Part shown: piece by piece, positions 8,418-16,775 of the stretch
Numbering within the stretch: position 1 is the stretch's first letter
Layout: each line of letters begins with the position of its first letter
From: UBA6624 sp964517115 [NCBI: uncultured bacterium]
Lineage (GTDB): Bacteria; UBP7; UBA6624
Assembly: GCA_964517115.1 (NCBI GenBank)
Contig: CAZFBE010000002.1
Span: 1 to 64,000 of the forward strand
Length of the DNA stretch: 64,000 nucleotides
Reading direction: 5' to 3'
Made by a program: the position numbers and the translations under genes
The notes under the pieces: generated by a model
Database searches by the model: none
What the model saw: only the letters and a program-made list of their open reading frames with translations
Told to the model about the DNA's origin: nothing

Positions 8418-9230
8418 TTAGTTGATGTTTTTTGATATCCATTGATTTAAATCATCCATTTCTGGAGACCAGTAAGGACCCATGAATTTCCCTGGGAGTA
8501 TTTCTGTTAATGGGGATTCCCCTAGAGTTCTCATCCCTAGAACTAACACTTCTTCCATTTTTAAATTGGTTTCAATGTTTTCAAGAAATTTACTAATTAC
8601 AGATATTTTTTTCAGAACATCTGATTTGTGAAATTTTTTAAGAATTGCATGAGCTAGTTTTTGTTGTCTTTGTATTCTTCCTATGTCACCTAAAGAATCG
8701 TTTCTGAATCTTGCATACAAAACTGAATCTTTTCCATTTAAGGTGTGAATACCTGATTCAAAGTTGATCTTTAAGCTTTGAGACGTGTCTTCGTATTTGA
8801 GTTCTTTTTCTATATGAACTCTTACTCCGCCGAGGTCATCGATTAATTTCTCTAGGTCTTTAAAATTGATTACAAGATATCTATCAACTGTAATATTTGC
8901 CAAAGAGTTTAAAGCGCCTCTTAACCCCGTTATGTTTCCGTTATTGTGCCAACTATGGTTTATTCTGTTTGTTCCATCTTGAGTTTCAACAAGCGTATCT
9001 CTTGGTATTGAAAGTATATTTGGAGCACCTCCCGATTTAGGCAAAGCTGCAAGCAGTATCGTGTCGGGATTTATATCTTCTTTTGACTGGTCAAGACCAA
9101 CTATAAGAACTGTTTCTGCTCTTGTTTGTTTGTATTTTTTGAAACCTTCTGCAAAACTTGATAAAAGAATAAAAAATATCAAACTGAGAAGCATTCCCAA
9201 GAAAGTCAAATTTAGGTATTTTTGTATCAT
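8418..9230 (-). CDS. LytR-CpsA-Psr (LCP) family protein
   Basis: LCP proteins are membrane-anchored phosphotransferases that attach lipid-linked glycopolymers to the cell envelope. The 270-residue product has an N-terminal membrane anchor (about residues 8-28). The LCP core follows: VGLDQS, DTILLAALPK, ILSIPRDTLVE, RINHSW, LVINFKDLEKLIDDLGGVRV and ARFRNDSLGDIGRIQRQQ, including the conserved Asp and Arg residues of the active site. The ATG overlaps the nadD stop by ATGA. The actual polymer and acceptor in this organism are unknown. Confidence 0.88.
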   Translation of the reverse strand: MIQKYLNLTFLGMLLSLIFFILLSSFAEGFKKYKQTRAETVLIVGLDQSKEDINPDTILLAALPKSGGAPNILSIPRDTLVETQDGTNRINHSWHNNGNITGLRGALNSLANITVDRYLVINFKDLEKLIDDLGGVRVHIEKELKYEDTSQSLKINFESGIHTLNGKDSVLYARFRNDSLGDIGRIQRQQKLAHAILKKFHKSDVLKKISVISKFLENIETNLKMEEVLVLGMRTLGESPLTEILPGKFMGPYWSPEMDDLNQWISKNIN

Positions 9231-9787
9231 TTATAAAGACCTCTTTTGAGAATCTTTTCTTCAACAAGTTTTGGTAATAGGTTTTTCACAGATTTTTTTT
9301 CCTTAATTTTCCTTCTTATTTCAGAAGATGAAATTTCCATTATTTTAGATTTGAGAAATGTTGTTTTATTGTTTTTTTCAGATTCCATTCTTCTTGCTAC
9401 AACTATATTACAGTTGTCAATTAATTCACTGTAGTTTTTCCAATTTTTTATATCTTTTAAATTGTCTTCTCCAACCAAAAGAGATATTTTTTTATTTTCA
9501 TGATTTTTTTTAACCCATCTGACTTGGTCTATTGAGTAACAGGTTTCATTTTTCTTTTTTTCAAAATCAGAAATTATGACGTTTTTCAACTGAGCCGTTC
9601 CTGCTTTGCAGAGCTGAATTCTTTCTTCAAATGATGCATGAAAATTTTTCCCTACAGGAGAGATATATGTAGGAATGACATAAATGGGTTTATATTTTTC
9701 CTTAATACAAGCATTGATCAACTCTAAATGCGCATTATGAAAAGGGTCAAAGGAGCCTCCAAAAATTAAAGGATTTATCCTGGCCAT
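9227..9787 (-). CDS. nadD: NadD, nicotinate-nucleotide adenylyltransferase
   Basis: NadD joins ATP and nicotinate mononucleotide to make deamido-NAD in NAD biosynthesis. The 186-residue protein has the nucleotidyltransferase motif GGSFDPFHNAH (residues 10-20) and the C-terminal ISSSEIRRK motif. YVIPTYISPVGK corresponds to the family's substrate loop. The ATG at 9787 lies 13 bases inside the end of obg. It is somewhat shorter than many NadD proteins (about 200), but no key motif is missing. Confidence 0.93.
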   Translation of the reverse strand: MARINPLIFGGSFDPFHNAHLELINACIKEKYKPIYVIPTYISPVGKNFHASFEERIQLCKAGTAQLKNVIISDFEKKKNETCYSIDQVRWVKKNHENKKISLLVGEDNLKDIKNWKNYSELIDNCNIVVARRMESEKNNKTTFLKSKIMEISSSEIRRKIKEKKSVKNLLPKLVEEKILKRGLYK

Positions 9788-10614
9788 TCTTTTATGCTTT
9801 TGATATTTTCAGAATCTACAGGTATTGAGGAGTTTTTATATGTATAAATTTTGGATTTTTTTGGCAAGATTTCTTTTATTTTTAAAAAATCTTTGATTTT
9901 TGTAAACCTTCCAACAAAAACAATTTTTTTTGCATTTTTTGTCTGATGGAGCCAATTTTTTACTTCATTCAGAGATGGTATTAGAAGTATTTTTTCATTA
10001 ATTTTCATCTTATTAACTTTAACTCCTATTATTGGATAACTAGGCATTGTCTTGTCATACTTTCTTCCTGTTAGTTTTTCATGGATAGAAAGAGAGGAGT
10101 TTGTATTGGATATTATTGCAGTATCACAAGGAATAAAATAATTCATGCTGAGGCTTTTCTCTTCTCCAGGTTTTCCTTTCGTTATTTTTTTCGGCGATCT
10201 GTTTACGGAACTTGCAAAAGACCTATTTCCCCTTCCTCCACGGCCACCTTTTAGAGTGAATATTTCTCCTGGTTTTTCAAGTTTTTTAATTAAGTCTTTT
10301 TTCAAATCCCTTAACTCTGTTCCAGTTGGAACTTTTAGGATTAGTTCTTTTCCATTTTTTCCACTTTTGTTATTTTTTCCACCACTAAACCCATTTTCAG
10401 CTTTTATAGGTTTGTTTTGTTTGAATTTGTATAAATCAAATACAGAATCATCGGCAACGATAGAAAGGTTTCCACCTCGCCCTCCGTTTCCTCCGTCAGG
10501 GCCCATACTTGCTCTAAATTTTTGTCTTAGGAAAGAAGATCTTCCATCACCGCCATTCCCAGCGACTAAATGAATTTCAGTCGAATCTATGAATTTGTTG
10601 AAGAATTTACTCAG
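9775..10614 (-). CDS. Obg/CgtA-like protein with degenerate GTPase domain
   Basis: By position (rplU-rpmA-obg) and by its N-terminal glycine-rich Obg fold ([37 protein letters not shown]) this is the Obg/CgtA gene, normally an essential ribosome-associated GTPase. The G domain, however, is eroded. Where GxPNxGKST is expected the protein reads [13 protein letters not shown], without the Walker lysine, and the DxPG position reads IPSLNE. The total is about 279 residues instead of 330-430. No ATG precedes the conserved N-terminus. The frame is open from 10617, and CTG at 10614, overlapping the rpmA end, is the best upstream candidate (ATT/ATA codons also exist). The first ATG, at 10506, would cut into the Obg fold. 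Confidence 0.75.
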   Translation of the reverse strand: MSKFFNKFIDSTEIHLVAGNGGDGRSSFLRQKFRASMGPDGGNGGRGGNLSIVADDSVFDLYKFKQNKPIKAENGFSGGKNNKSGKNGKELILKVPTGTELRDLKKDLIKKLEKPGEIFTLKGGRGGRGNRSFASSVNRSPKKITKGKPGEEKSLSMNYFIPCDTAIISNTNSSLSIHEKLTGRKYDKTMPSYPIIGVKVNKMKINEKILLIPSLNEVKNWLHQTKNAKKIVFVGRFTKIKDFLKIKEILPKKSKIYTYKNSSIPVDSENIKSIKEWPG

Positions 10615-10861
10615 AATCTATTTGTGCTACTTTTTTATTGCCTCTTTTGTTTACATATTTGACTATGCCATTGTTTAATGCAAACAAAGTGTAATCTTTC
10701 CCAATTCCAACATCTTTACCAGGGTGTATATTTTTGCCCCTTTGTCTAACTAAAACATTTCCAGTTGAAACTTTTTGACCATCTGAACATTTGACGCCAA
10801 GACGTTTTCCTGCAGTTGATCTTAAATTCTTAGTACTTCCCTGACCTGTTTTATGCGCCAT
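10607..10861 (-). CDS. rpmA: Ribosomal protein bL27
   Basis: bL27 sits next to the peptidyl-transferase centre of the 50S subunit. The 84-residue protein starts [15 protein letters not shown] and contains the family blocks [24 protein letters not shown] and the [12 protein letters not shown] strand. The N-terminus has the AHK form without the cleavable extension seen in Firmicutes. It lies one base from rplU, and its end overlaps the probable obg start. Confidence 0.97.
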   Translation of the reverse strand: MAHKTGQGSTKNLRSTAGKRLGVKCSDGQKVSTGNVLVRQRGKNIHPGKDVGIGKDYTLFALNNGIVKYVNKRGNKKVAQIDSE

Positions 10862-10862
10862 A

Positions 10863-11177
10863 TTAACCCTCTATTTTTAAAACTTTTAATTGGGTGTATT
10901 CTTGTCTGTGGCCAATAATTCTTTTGTAGTTCTTTTTTGCTTTGTATTTTTGGACCCTGACTTTTTTATCTTTGATGTGAGCAATAACTTCGCAAGTAAC
11001 CTTTGCTTTTTCTACTAGAGGTTTTCCAATCTTGACTTTATCCTTATTTATTGTCATTAGGATCTCTTTGTAAACAATTTTTTTGCCTTTTTCTTCAGCA
11101 ACCTTGTCAACAAATACGGTTTCCCCTGAGCAAACTAACATTTGTGTTCCTGATGCTTTAATAATTGCCTTCTTCAT
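10863..11177 (-). CDS. rplU: Ribosomal protein bL21
   Basis: bL21 binds 23S rRNA in the 50S subunit. The 104-residue protein has the usual length and the conserved ends: [15 protein letters not shown] at the start and [20 protein letters not shown], the RKGHRQ-type C-terminal block. It is the first gene of the rplU-rpmA-obg-nadD-LCP-rsfS run. A TATAAT-like hexamer lies about 30 bases upstream. Confidence 0.96.
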   Translation of the reverse strand: MKKAIIKASGTQMLVCSGETVFVDKVAEEKGKKIVYKEILMTINKDKVKIGKPLVEKAKVTCEVIAHIKDKKVRVQKYKAKKNYKRIIGHRQEYTQLKVLKIEG

Positions 11178-11207
11178 ATCTTTAATAAAATAAACCCGTA
11201 ATAGACT

Positions 11208-11213
11208 ATTATA
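11208..11213 (-). promoter_or_regulatory. Candidate -10 element for the rplU operon
   Basis: The minus strand carries TATAAT here, giving a predicted start around 11200 and a leader of about 23 bases before the rplU ATG. No good -35 hexamer is visible at the right distance, so this is only a candidate. Confidence 0.35.
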
Positions 11214-11224
11214 TAACTTTTTTT

Positions 11225-11320
11225 ATGGAAAGATTTTTTGGACAGATAACGAACTTGGCTTTAGTGCTTGCTGTTGTTGGTTTCTTTCTTTGGTTTTTTT
11301 CAGCAAAGTTAAGAAAATAA
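11225..11320 (+). CDS. Possible 31-residue single-span membrane protein
   Basis: An ATG-started frame encodes MERFFGQITNLALV, continuing through a hydrophobic segment to end FSAKLRK: one predicted transmembrane helix with a basic C-terminus. The stop lies two bases before the end of the convergent monooxygenase gene. There is no evident Shine-Dalgarno site, and the start lies within the presumed rplU promoter region, so it may be spurious. No function can be assigned. Confidence 0.35.
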   Translation: MERFFGQITNLALVLAVVGFFLWFFSAKLRK

Positions 11321-11321
11321 A

Positions 11322-12758
11322 TTAATCCCCTCTCCAGAGAACAGCAATTAATGCTAGACACATTTCATCTAAAGAACTTGGTCCCAGCCTTACGTCAATA
11401 GGCTCATTAATATCGTCATATTCACTGAGTGCATAGGCAACGAAGGGGTTATTCATGGTGTTGTCGAAGGTGCATTTGAATTCAAGGGTATCTCCTCCCC
11501 TTATCCTTGGGACAAGCCATCTTCCACCAGGGTAACCAGTATCATAATAGTACATTCTTTGATAATAGAAGTTGTAGTTTGGGGTTGCAATCAGGCATTC
11601 CTTTTTCTTTTGACCCTCTTCAGGGTTTTTTCGATGGAGGATAACTTCCATGTTGGTTCCTGTGTAGTGCATATGTGTCCCTATCCCAAAAATTGCTGTT
11701 TCGGGAAAGTTTTCTGGGAGTGTAAAGAGAATTGTTTCCTCATGACCCTTTACGTTTGCGGGAATTACAAAATCGGGATATCCTTTTTCATCATATGAAC
11801 CTGGGACAAGGCCATTTGGAATTAGATTGTTGTCCTCATCAAGGCTATTGTCATGACTTGAGCCCCAAACCCAAACATAGGATTTCAGCAAAGGCTGTCT
11901 TTTTGTTATTTCAAGCTCAAGTATGCTTGAATCTTTTGGAGGTTCATCGTACTCTTGGTGAATGTGGTAGTGTATTTGCATGATGATCTTAGATCCTTCA
12001 GGGATATGTATTCCAGATTCCTTTGGAGGGTCGTAAGGTGGGTATCCAGGATTCCATCCTCCTATCAAACTTACTTCAAAACCTACATCACCAAAGCAGT
12101 TGTAGTAACCTTTCTCGCCAGCTGTTTCAGATGATGCCCCCTTCTCGTCAAGCCATAATCCGACATGATGGACAACCTCGTTGTTTCCAGGAGTTATCCT
12201 GAAGTTTGTCATCCATGTGTCCCCCTCGATTTCTGGGTCAAGGACAAAGCACCTGAGCATGTCGTCTGTTCCTCCCCACTTTTCTCCAACAATCGTGTAT
12301 TCGGGGATGCTCATTTTTATGTCCGACCTAAAGGGAACCTCTTTTTTCGTCTCTTTGTTTTTTTCAACCTTTTCACCCATGGGGAAATCAGAATCAATCC
12401 ACTTTTCCAGAAGGAGTATCTCCCTTTGGGTCAGGGTGGGGTCATCTTTCCATCCAAGCTGGTTTGGTTCACATGTTTCCGTTTCTCCGGGACCCCATGG
12501 AGGCATCCTTTTTGCCTTGATTGCCCTCAGGGCACTCTTCGCCTTTTCTTTGACTTGGTCGTATGTTTCGAGAGAAAAGTCAGCAACATTCCCATCTGAA
12601 TGGCATGAGATGCAGTGATCTGAGAATATTTCTGAGATGTGACCTTCCCATGTTACCTCTGATTCAGCAAGCGTAAACTCTTCTTGGCTTGTTGCATTTT
12701 TTTCTTGACAGGAGTTGAAGATAAGAAAAAAAGAAAAAAGAAAGACTCTTTTCATCAT
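11322..12758 (-). CDS. Heme c / copper type II monooxygenase-like lipoprotein, downstream copy
   Basis: This copy matches the upstream copy residue for residue, apart from its signal peptide and last few residues (WRGD instead of NKS). The start is taken as the ATG at 12758, which overlaps the region just after the upstream copy's stop; a longer reading from 12782 would begin inside that gene. The lipobox is FNSC, so the protein should be lipid-anchored. Features are CISCH (heme c), HH, HYH, HMH and DEMC copper-ligand motifs as in peptidylglycine monooxygenase. The substrate is unknown. The G+C content of both copies looks higher than that of the flanking genes, which suggests acquisition from elsewhere. 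Confidence 0.82.
   Translation of the reverse strand: MMKRVFLFSFFLIFNSCQEKNATSQEEFTLAESEVTWEGHISEIFSDHCISCHSDGNVADFSLETYDQVKEKAKSALRAIKAKRMPPWGPGETETCEPNQLGWKDDPTLTQREILLLEKWIDSDFPMGEKVEKNKETKKEVPFRSDIKMSIPEYTIVGEKWGGTDDMLRCFVLDPEIEGDTWMTNFRITPGNNEVVHHVGLWLDEKGASSETAGEKGYYNCFGDVGFEVSLIGGWNPGYPPYDPPKESGIHIPEGSKIIMQIHYHIHQEYDEPPKDSSILELEITKRQPLLKSYVWVWGSSHDNSLDEDNNLIPNGLVPGSYDEKGYPDFVIPANVKGHEETILFTLPENFPETAIFGIGTHMHYTGTNMEVILHRKNPEEGQKKKECLIATPNYNFYYQRMYYYDTGYPGGRWLVPRIRGGDTLEFKCTFDNTMNNPFVAYALSEYDDINEPIDVRLGPSSLDEMCLALIAVLWRGD
11337..12719 (-). repeat. Tandem direct repeat, copy 1 (about 1.38 kb)
   Basis: This segment aligns with 12772-14154 at a constant offset of 1435 bases, with no difference found in the stretches compared and identical encoded proteins. 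Identity ends within the signal-peptide codons on one side and within the last codons on the other. It covers almost the whole monooxygenase-like gene. Confidence 0.93.
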
Positions 12759-12759
12759 T

Positions 12760-14196
12760 TTAGCTTTTATTGAGAACAGCAATTAATGCTAGACACATTT
12801 CATCTAAAGAACTTGGTCCCAGCCTTACGTCAATAGGCTCATTAATATCGTCATATTCACTGAGTGCATAGGCAACGAAGGGGTTATTCATGGTGTTGTC
12901 GAAGGTGCATTTGAATTCAAGGGTATCTCCTCCCCTTATCCTTGGGACAAGCCATCTTCCACCAGGGTAACCAGTATCATAATAGTACATTCTTTGATAA
13001 TAGAAGTTGTAGTTTGGGGTTGCAATCAGGCATTCCTTTTTCTTTTGACCCTCTTCAGGGTTTTTTCGATGGAGGATAACTTCCATGTTGGTTCCTGTGT
13101 AGTGCATATGTGTCCCTATCCCAAAAATTGCTGTTTCGGGAAAGTTTTCTGGGAGTGTAAAGAGAATTGTTTCCTCATGACCCTTTACGTTTGCGGGAAT
13201 TACAAAATCGGGATATCCTTTTTCATCATATGAACCTGGGACAAGGCCATTTGGAATTAGATTGTTGTCCTCATCAAGGCTATTGTCATGACTTGAGCCC
13301 CAAACCCAAACATAGGATTTCAGCAAAGGCTGTCTTTTTGTTATTTCAAGCTCAAGTATGCTTGAATCTTTTGGAGGTTCATCGTACTCTTGGTGAATGT
13401 GGTAGTGTATTTGCATGATGATCTTAGATCCTTCAGGGATATGTATTCCAGATTCCTTTGGAGGGTCGTAAGGTGGGTATCCAGGATTCCATCCTCCTAT
13501 CAAACTTACTTCAAAACCTACATCACCAAAGCAGTTGTAGTAACCTTTCTCGCCAGCTGTTTCAGATGATGCCCCCTTCTCGTCAAGCCATAATCCGACA
13601 TGATGGACAACCTCGTTGTTTCCAGGAGTTATCCTGAAGTTTGTCATCCATGTGTCCCCCTCGATTTCTGGGTCAAGGACAAAGCACCTGAGCATGTCGT
13701 CTGTTCCTCCCCACTTTTCTCCAACAATCGTGTATTCGGGGATGCTCATTTTTATGTCCGACCTAAAGGGAACCTCTTTTTTCGTCTCTTTGTTTTTTTC
13801 AACCTTTTCACCCATGGGGAAATCAGAATCAATCCACTTTTCCAGAAGGAGTATCTCCCTTTGGGTCAGGGTGGGGTCATCTTTCCATCCAAGCTGGTTT
13901 GGTTCACATGTTTCCGTTTCTCCGGGACCCCATGGAGGCATCCTTTTTGCCTTGATTGCCCTCAGGGCACTCTTCGCCTTTTCTTTGACTTGGTCGTATG
14001 TTTCGAGAGAAAAGTCAGCAACATTCCCATCTGAATGGCATGAGATGCAGTGATCTGAGAATATTTCTGAGATGTGACCTTCCCATGTTACCTCTGATTC
14101 AGCAAGCGTAAACTCTTCTTGGCTTGTTGCATTTTTTTCTTGACAGGAGTTGAAAATAAGAAATAGGAAAATAAGAGTTATTTTTTTTATCTCCAT
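12760..14196 (-). CDS. Heme c / copper type II monooxygenase-like lipoprotein, upstream copy
   Basis: The 478-residue protein has a lipoprotein signal with lipobox Cys18 (FNSC). A short cytochrome-c-like segment carries CISCH (Cys50, Cys53, His54) and MPPW (residues 86-89), where Met may be the distal ligand. The remainder resembles copper type II ascorbate-dependent monooxygenases. His198-His199 and His264 match the CuH ligands (His107/108/172 of PHM). His363, His365 and Met467 in DEMC match the CuM ligands. Such fusions suggest that heme supplies electrons in place of ascorbate; that is inference. The start lies within the end of uvrB (10-base overlap). The substrate is unknown. Confidence 0.83.
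   Translation of the reverse strand: MEIKKITLIFLFLIFNSCQEKNATSQEEFTLAESEVTWEGHISEIFSDHCISCHSDGNVADFSLETYDQVKEKAKSALRAIKAKRMPPWGPGETETCEPNQLGWKDDPTLTQREILLLEKWIDSDFPMGEKVEKNKETKKEVPFRSDIKMSIPEYTIVGEKWGGTDDMLRCFVLDPEIEGDTWMTNFRITPGNNEVVHHVGLWLDEKGASSETAGEKGYYNCFGDVGFEVSLIGGWNPGYPPYDPPKESGIHIPEGSKIIMQIHYHIHQEYDEPPKDSSILELEITKRQPLLKSYVWVWGSSHDNSLDEDNNLIPNGLVPGSYDEKGYPDFVIPANVKGHEETILFTLPENFPETAIFGIGTHMHYTGTNMEVILHRKNPEEGQKKKECLIATPNYNFYYQRMYYYDTGYPGGRWLVPRIRGGDTLEFKCTFDNTMNNPFVAYALSEYDDINEPIDVRLGPSSLDEMCLALIAVLNKS
12772..14154 (-). repeat. Tandem direct repeat, copy 2 (about 1.38 kb)
   Basis: Partner of 11337-12719. The copies are separated by 52 bases of non-repeated sequence that supplies a different signal peptide and stop region to each gene. 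There are no inverted repeats or transposase at the borders, so this looks like a gene duplication rather than an insertion sequence. Confidence 0.93.
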
Positions 14197-16145
14197 GTTT
14201 CTATCTCCTCTGCCATGGCTTCAATTCTGTCTCTTAATGCTGCAGCCAACTCGAATTCAAGATTATCTGCATGTAAAAGCATTTCTTTTTCCATTTTTTG
14301 AACAAGTTTCATACCTTTGCTGTAATCTTTTGAACTCATTGATTCTTCTTCTCCAATCAAAAACAATTTACTCATTTTTATAGATTTTTTTATACTTTTA
14401 GGTTTCTTATTATTCTTTTTATTATATTCTTTCTGAATTTCTCTTCTTCTTGAGGTTTCTCCTATAGCTTCACTCATTGAAGGGCTTATTGAATCAGCAT
14501 AAAGAACAACCTTTCCATTTAAATGCCTTGATGCTCTTCCAATAATCTGTATTAGAGACTTTGTGCTTCTTAAAAAACCTTGTTTATCTGCATCTAATAT
14601 TGCAATAGTTGAAACTTCTGGGAGGTCCAAGCCTTCTCTTAGGAGGTTGACTCCAACCAAGCAATCAATTTTTCCAGATCTCAATTGGTGTATTATTTTT
14701 ATTCTTTCAAGTGTTTTTACTTTTGCATGGAGCCATCCAGAATTTATATTTCTTTCTTGTAGAAATTCTGAAATTTCTTCTGACATTTTTTGAGTAAGGG
14801 CTATTATCAAAACCCTATCTCCCTTTGATTTTGCTTTTTTTATCTCCTTCAAAATGTGGTTGACCTGATTGCTTCTTGAGTGAATTTCTATTTTTGGATC
14901 AATTAGGTATGTAGGTCGAATAATTTGTTCAGTTATTTTTTCTGAATTTTCAATTTCCCAAGATCCTGGTGTTGCAGAGACAAAAAGAGTTTTATTTGTT
15001 TTTTTCATCAATTCATCAAAGTTTAATGGTCTATTGTCGTAGGCAGAAGGCAATCTAAAACCATGGTCTATCAGGGATTTTTTTCTAGACCTATCTCCTT
15101 TTGGCATTCCTTTAAATTGAGGTATTGATACATGGCTTTCATCGATTATTGTGAGAAAGTCTTTTGGAAAGAAATCTACCAAGCACGTAGGAGGCTCACC
15201 TTTTTTCCTTTGTTGAAAATGTCTTGAGTAATTTTCAATACCTTTAACAGTTCCAAAAGTTTGTATTTGCTCAAGGTCATAAAGAGTTTTTTCTCTAATC
15301 CTTTCTGCTTCTATCATTTTTTCTTCTTTTTTGAAGGAACTCTCACGGATCTTCATTTCTTCTTTTATTTCGCAAAATATTTTTTCTCTATTTTTGTCAT
15401 TCACTACATGCAATGTTGACGGAAATATGGTTACCTTCTCTTCAGAAGATATCTTTTCTCTCGAAATTGTATGAATTTTTTTTATCGATTCAATTTCATT
15501 TCCAAACCATTCAATGAGTATTGAGTTCTCCTCTTCAGGGGTTTTTATTTTCATTGTGTCATTTTGTCTTTCAAATGTGCCATTGCTGATTGAGCCTGTT
15601 TCATAAACATAACCCATTGAAACCAATCTTTTTCCAATGTCTTTTGGCTCTATTAGGTCACCCTTTTTTATTGGCAGGATTTTATTTAAATAATCTTTAG
15701 GTGCTCCTATTCCGTAAACACTTGAGACCGTTCCTATTATGACTGAATGTTTTGATGTAATTAAGTTTTTTACTGCTTGATGCCTCAATCTTTCAATTTC
15801 TGTATTTATTTTTGCATCTTTTTCGATATATTTATTTTCATGAACTATGTAAGCTTCTGGTTGATAGTAGTCATAATAGGAAACAAAATATCCAACAGCA
15901 TTATTCGGAAAAAAAGTTTTAAATTCTTCGTAAAGTTGTGCAGCGAGTGTTTTGTTATGTGTTAAAACCAATGTAGGCAAACCCAGTGATTGAATAACAT
16001 TTGAAACCGTATAGGTTTTCCCACTTCCAGTAACTCCTAACAGTGTTTGTTTTTTTGAGCCTTCTTCAAAACCTTTTACTATGCTTTTGATTGCCTTTGG
16101 CTGATCTCCGGTTGGAGAAAATTGAGTTTTTAGATTAAAGTTCAC
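14187..16145 (-). CDS. uvrB: UvrB, excinuclease ABC subunit B
   Basis: UvrB is the damage-verifying helicase-like subunit of nucleotide excision repair. The 652-residue protein shows Walker A GVTGSGKT (about 38-45), the beta-hairpin region YYDYYQPEAYI, the DEAD-box-like IDESHVSIPQ, and helicase motifs VGVNLLREGLDLPEV and QIIGRASRHLNGKV. The C-terminal UVR domain (LVQKMEKEMLLHADNLEFELAAALRDRIE) binds UvrA/UvrC. The length is normal. It is four bases downstream of coaE, and its last bases contain the start of the monooxygenase gene. Confidence 0.97.
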   Translation of the reverse strand: MNFNLKTQFSPTGDQPKAIKSIVKGFEEGSKKQTLLGVTGSGKTYTVSNVIQSLGLPTLVLTHNKTLAAQLYEEFKTFFPNNAVGYFVSYYDYYQPEAYIVHENKYIEKDAKINTEIERLRHQAVKNLITSKHSVIIGTVSSVYGIGAPKDYLNKILPIKKGDLIEPKDIGKRLVSMGYVYETGSISNGTFERQNDTMKIKTPEEENSILIEWFGNEIESIKKIHTISREKISSEEKVTIFPSTLHVVNDKNREKIFCEIKEEMKIRESSFKKEEKMIEAERIREKTLYDLEQIQTFGTVKGIENYSRHFQQRKKGEPPTCLVDFFPKDFLTIIDESHVSIPQFKGMPKGDRSRKKSLIDHGFRLPSAYDNRPLNFDELMKKTNKTLFVSATPGSWEIENSEKITEQIIRPTYLIDPKIEIHSRSNQVNHILKEIKKAKSKGDRVLIIALTQKMSEEISEFLQERNINSGWLHAKVKTLERIKIIHQLRSGKIDCLVGVNLLREGLDLPEVSTIAILDADKQGFLRSTKSLIQIIGRASRHLNGKVVLYADSISPSMSEAIGETSRRREIQKEYNKKNNKKPKSIKKSIKMSKLFLIGEEESMSSKDYSKGMKLVQKMEKEMLLHADNLEFELAAALRDRIEAMAEEIETWR

Positions 16146-16148
16146 CTT

Positions 16149-16775
16149 TCAGCCAGGTTTAGAACTGCCTTCTTTCAAACAAAAAACAGATACAACTTCA
16201 AGGGTTTTTTTCTCTAAGTCTTGCAAACTGCCATTGTTTTTTATCACAGCATCAGATATTAAGCTCCTTTCTTTTTCGGTTGATTGAGATTTTTCTATAG
16301 CAAGGAATTCTTCTTTTGTTAGTTTGTTTTTGTATCTTTTTAAGGTTCTATGAAGTCTTTTTTCTTGTTTTGCCTCAACAGTAATGATTTTCTTGAAATG
16401 TTTTTCAAGCCCTGATTTGACCAAGATTGGTATTTCACAAATCAAGTTTTTTTCATTTGACTTGATTAAAGATACACATTGTTTTTTTATTACTGGATGA
16501 ATGATGCTTTCTAAAAAAGACAATTTCTTTTTGTTGGAAAAAACTATTTTTCTTAATTTTTCTTTATCAAGATTTTTTTTATTTTCCCCTTTTGTTACAA
16601 ATGCTTCAGGAATTTTCGTTTTTAGCTTTTCTTGAATTTCTTTCCTTAAGTAAAGGTTGTGAACTTCTTTATCAGCACTGTAGGTATCAAATCCAATTCT
16701 TTTAAAGATGTCTAAAACGGTTGATTTTCCGGATCCAAATGAGCCCGTTAGGCCAATTGTTAAATTTTTACTCAA
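16149..16775 (-). CDS. coaE: CoaE, dephospho-CoA kinase
   Basis: CoaE phosphorylates dephospho-CoA at the 3'-hydroxyl, the last step of coenzyme A synthesis. Walker A reads GLTGSFGSGKST, and later motifs include DTYSADKEVHNLY and SFLESIIHPVIKK, with a lysine/arginine-rich lid (RLHRTLKRYKNKL). The TTG at 16775, overlapping the end of the S1-domain gene, is chosen. It places the P-loop seven residues from the start, as is usual for CoaE. The only in-frame ATG, at 16835, would add 20 residues entirely within the upstream gene. Confidence 0.88.
   Translation of the reverse strand: MSKNLTIGLTGSFGSGKSTVLDIFKRIGFDTYSADKEVHNLYLRKEIQEKLKTKIPEAFVTKGENKKNLDKEKLRKIVFSNKKKLSFLESIIHPVIKKQCVSLIKSNEKNLICEIPILVKSGLEKHFKKIITVEAKQEKRLHRTLKRYKNKLTKEEFLAIEKSQSTEKERSLISDAVIKNNGSLQDLEKKTLEVVSVFCLKEGSSKPG

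Noticed and set aside
9775-10614. Frameshift explanation for the degenerate Obg
   Set aside because: The frame is continuous, with family-like spacing through the degenerate region, and no recognisable G1 motif was noticed in other frames; sequence error is still possible but not favoured.
11559-14053. Paired plus-strand open frames of 79, 83, 144 and 145 codons
   Set aside because: They are antisense shadows within the two copies of the monooxygenase-like gene and are identical because the repeats are.
11337-14154. Tandem copies as a composite transposon or IS
   Set aside because: No transposase, terminal inverted repeats or target duplications are visible at the borders.
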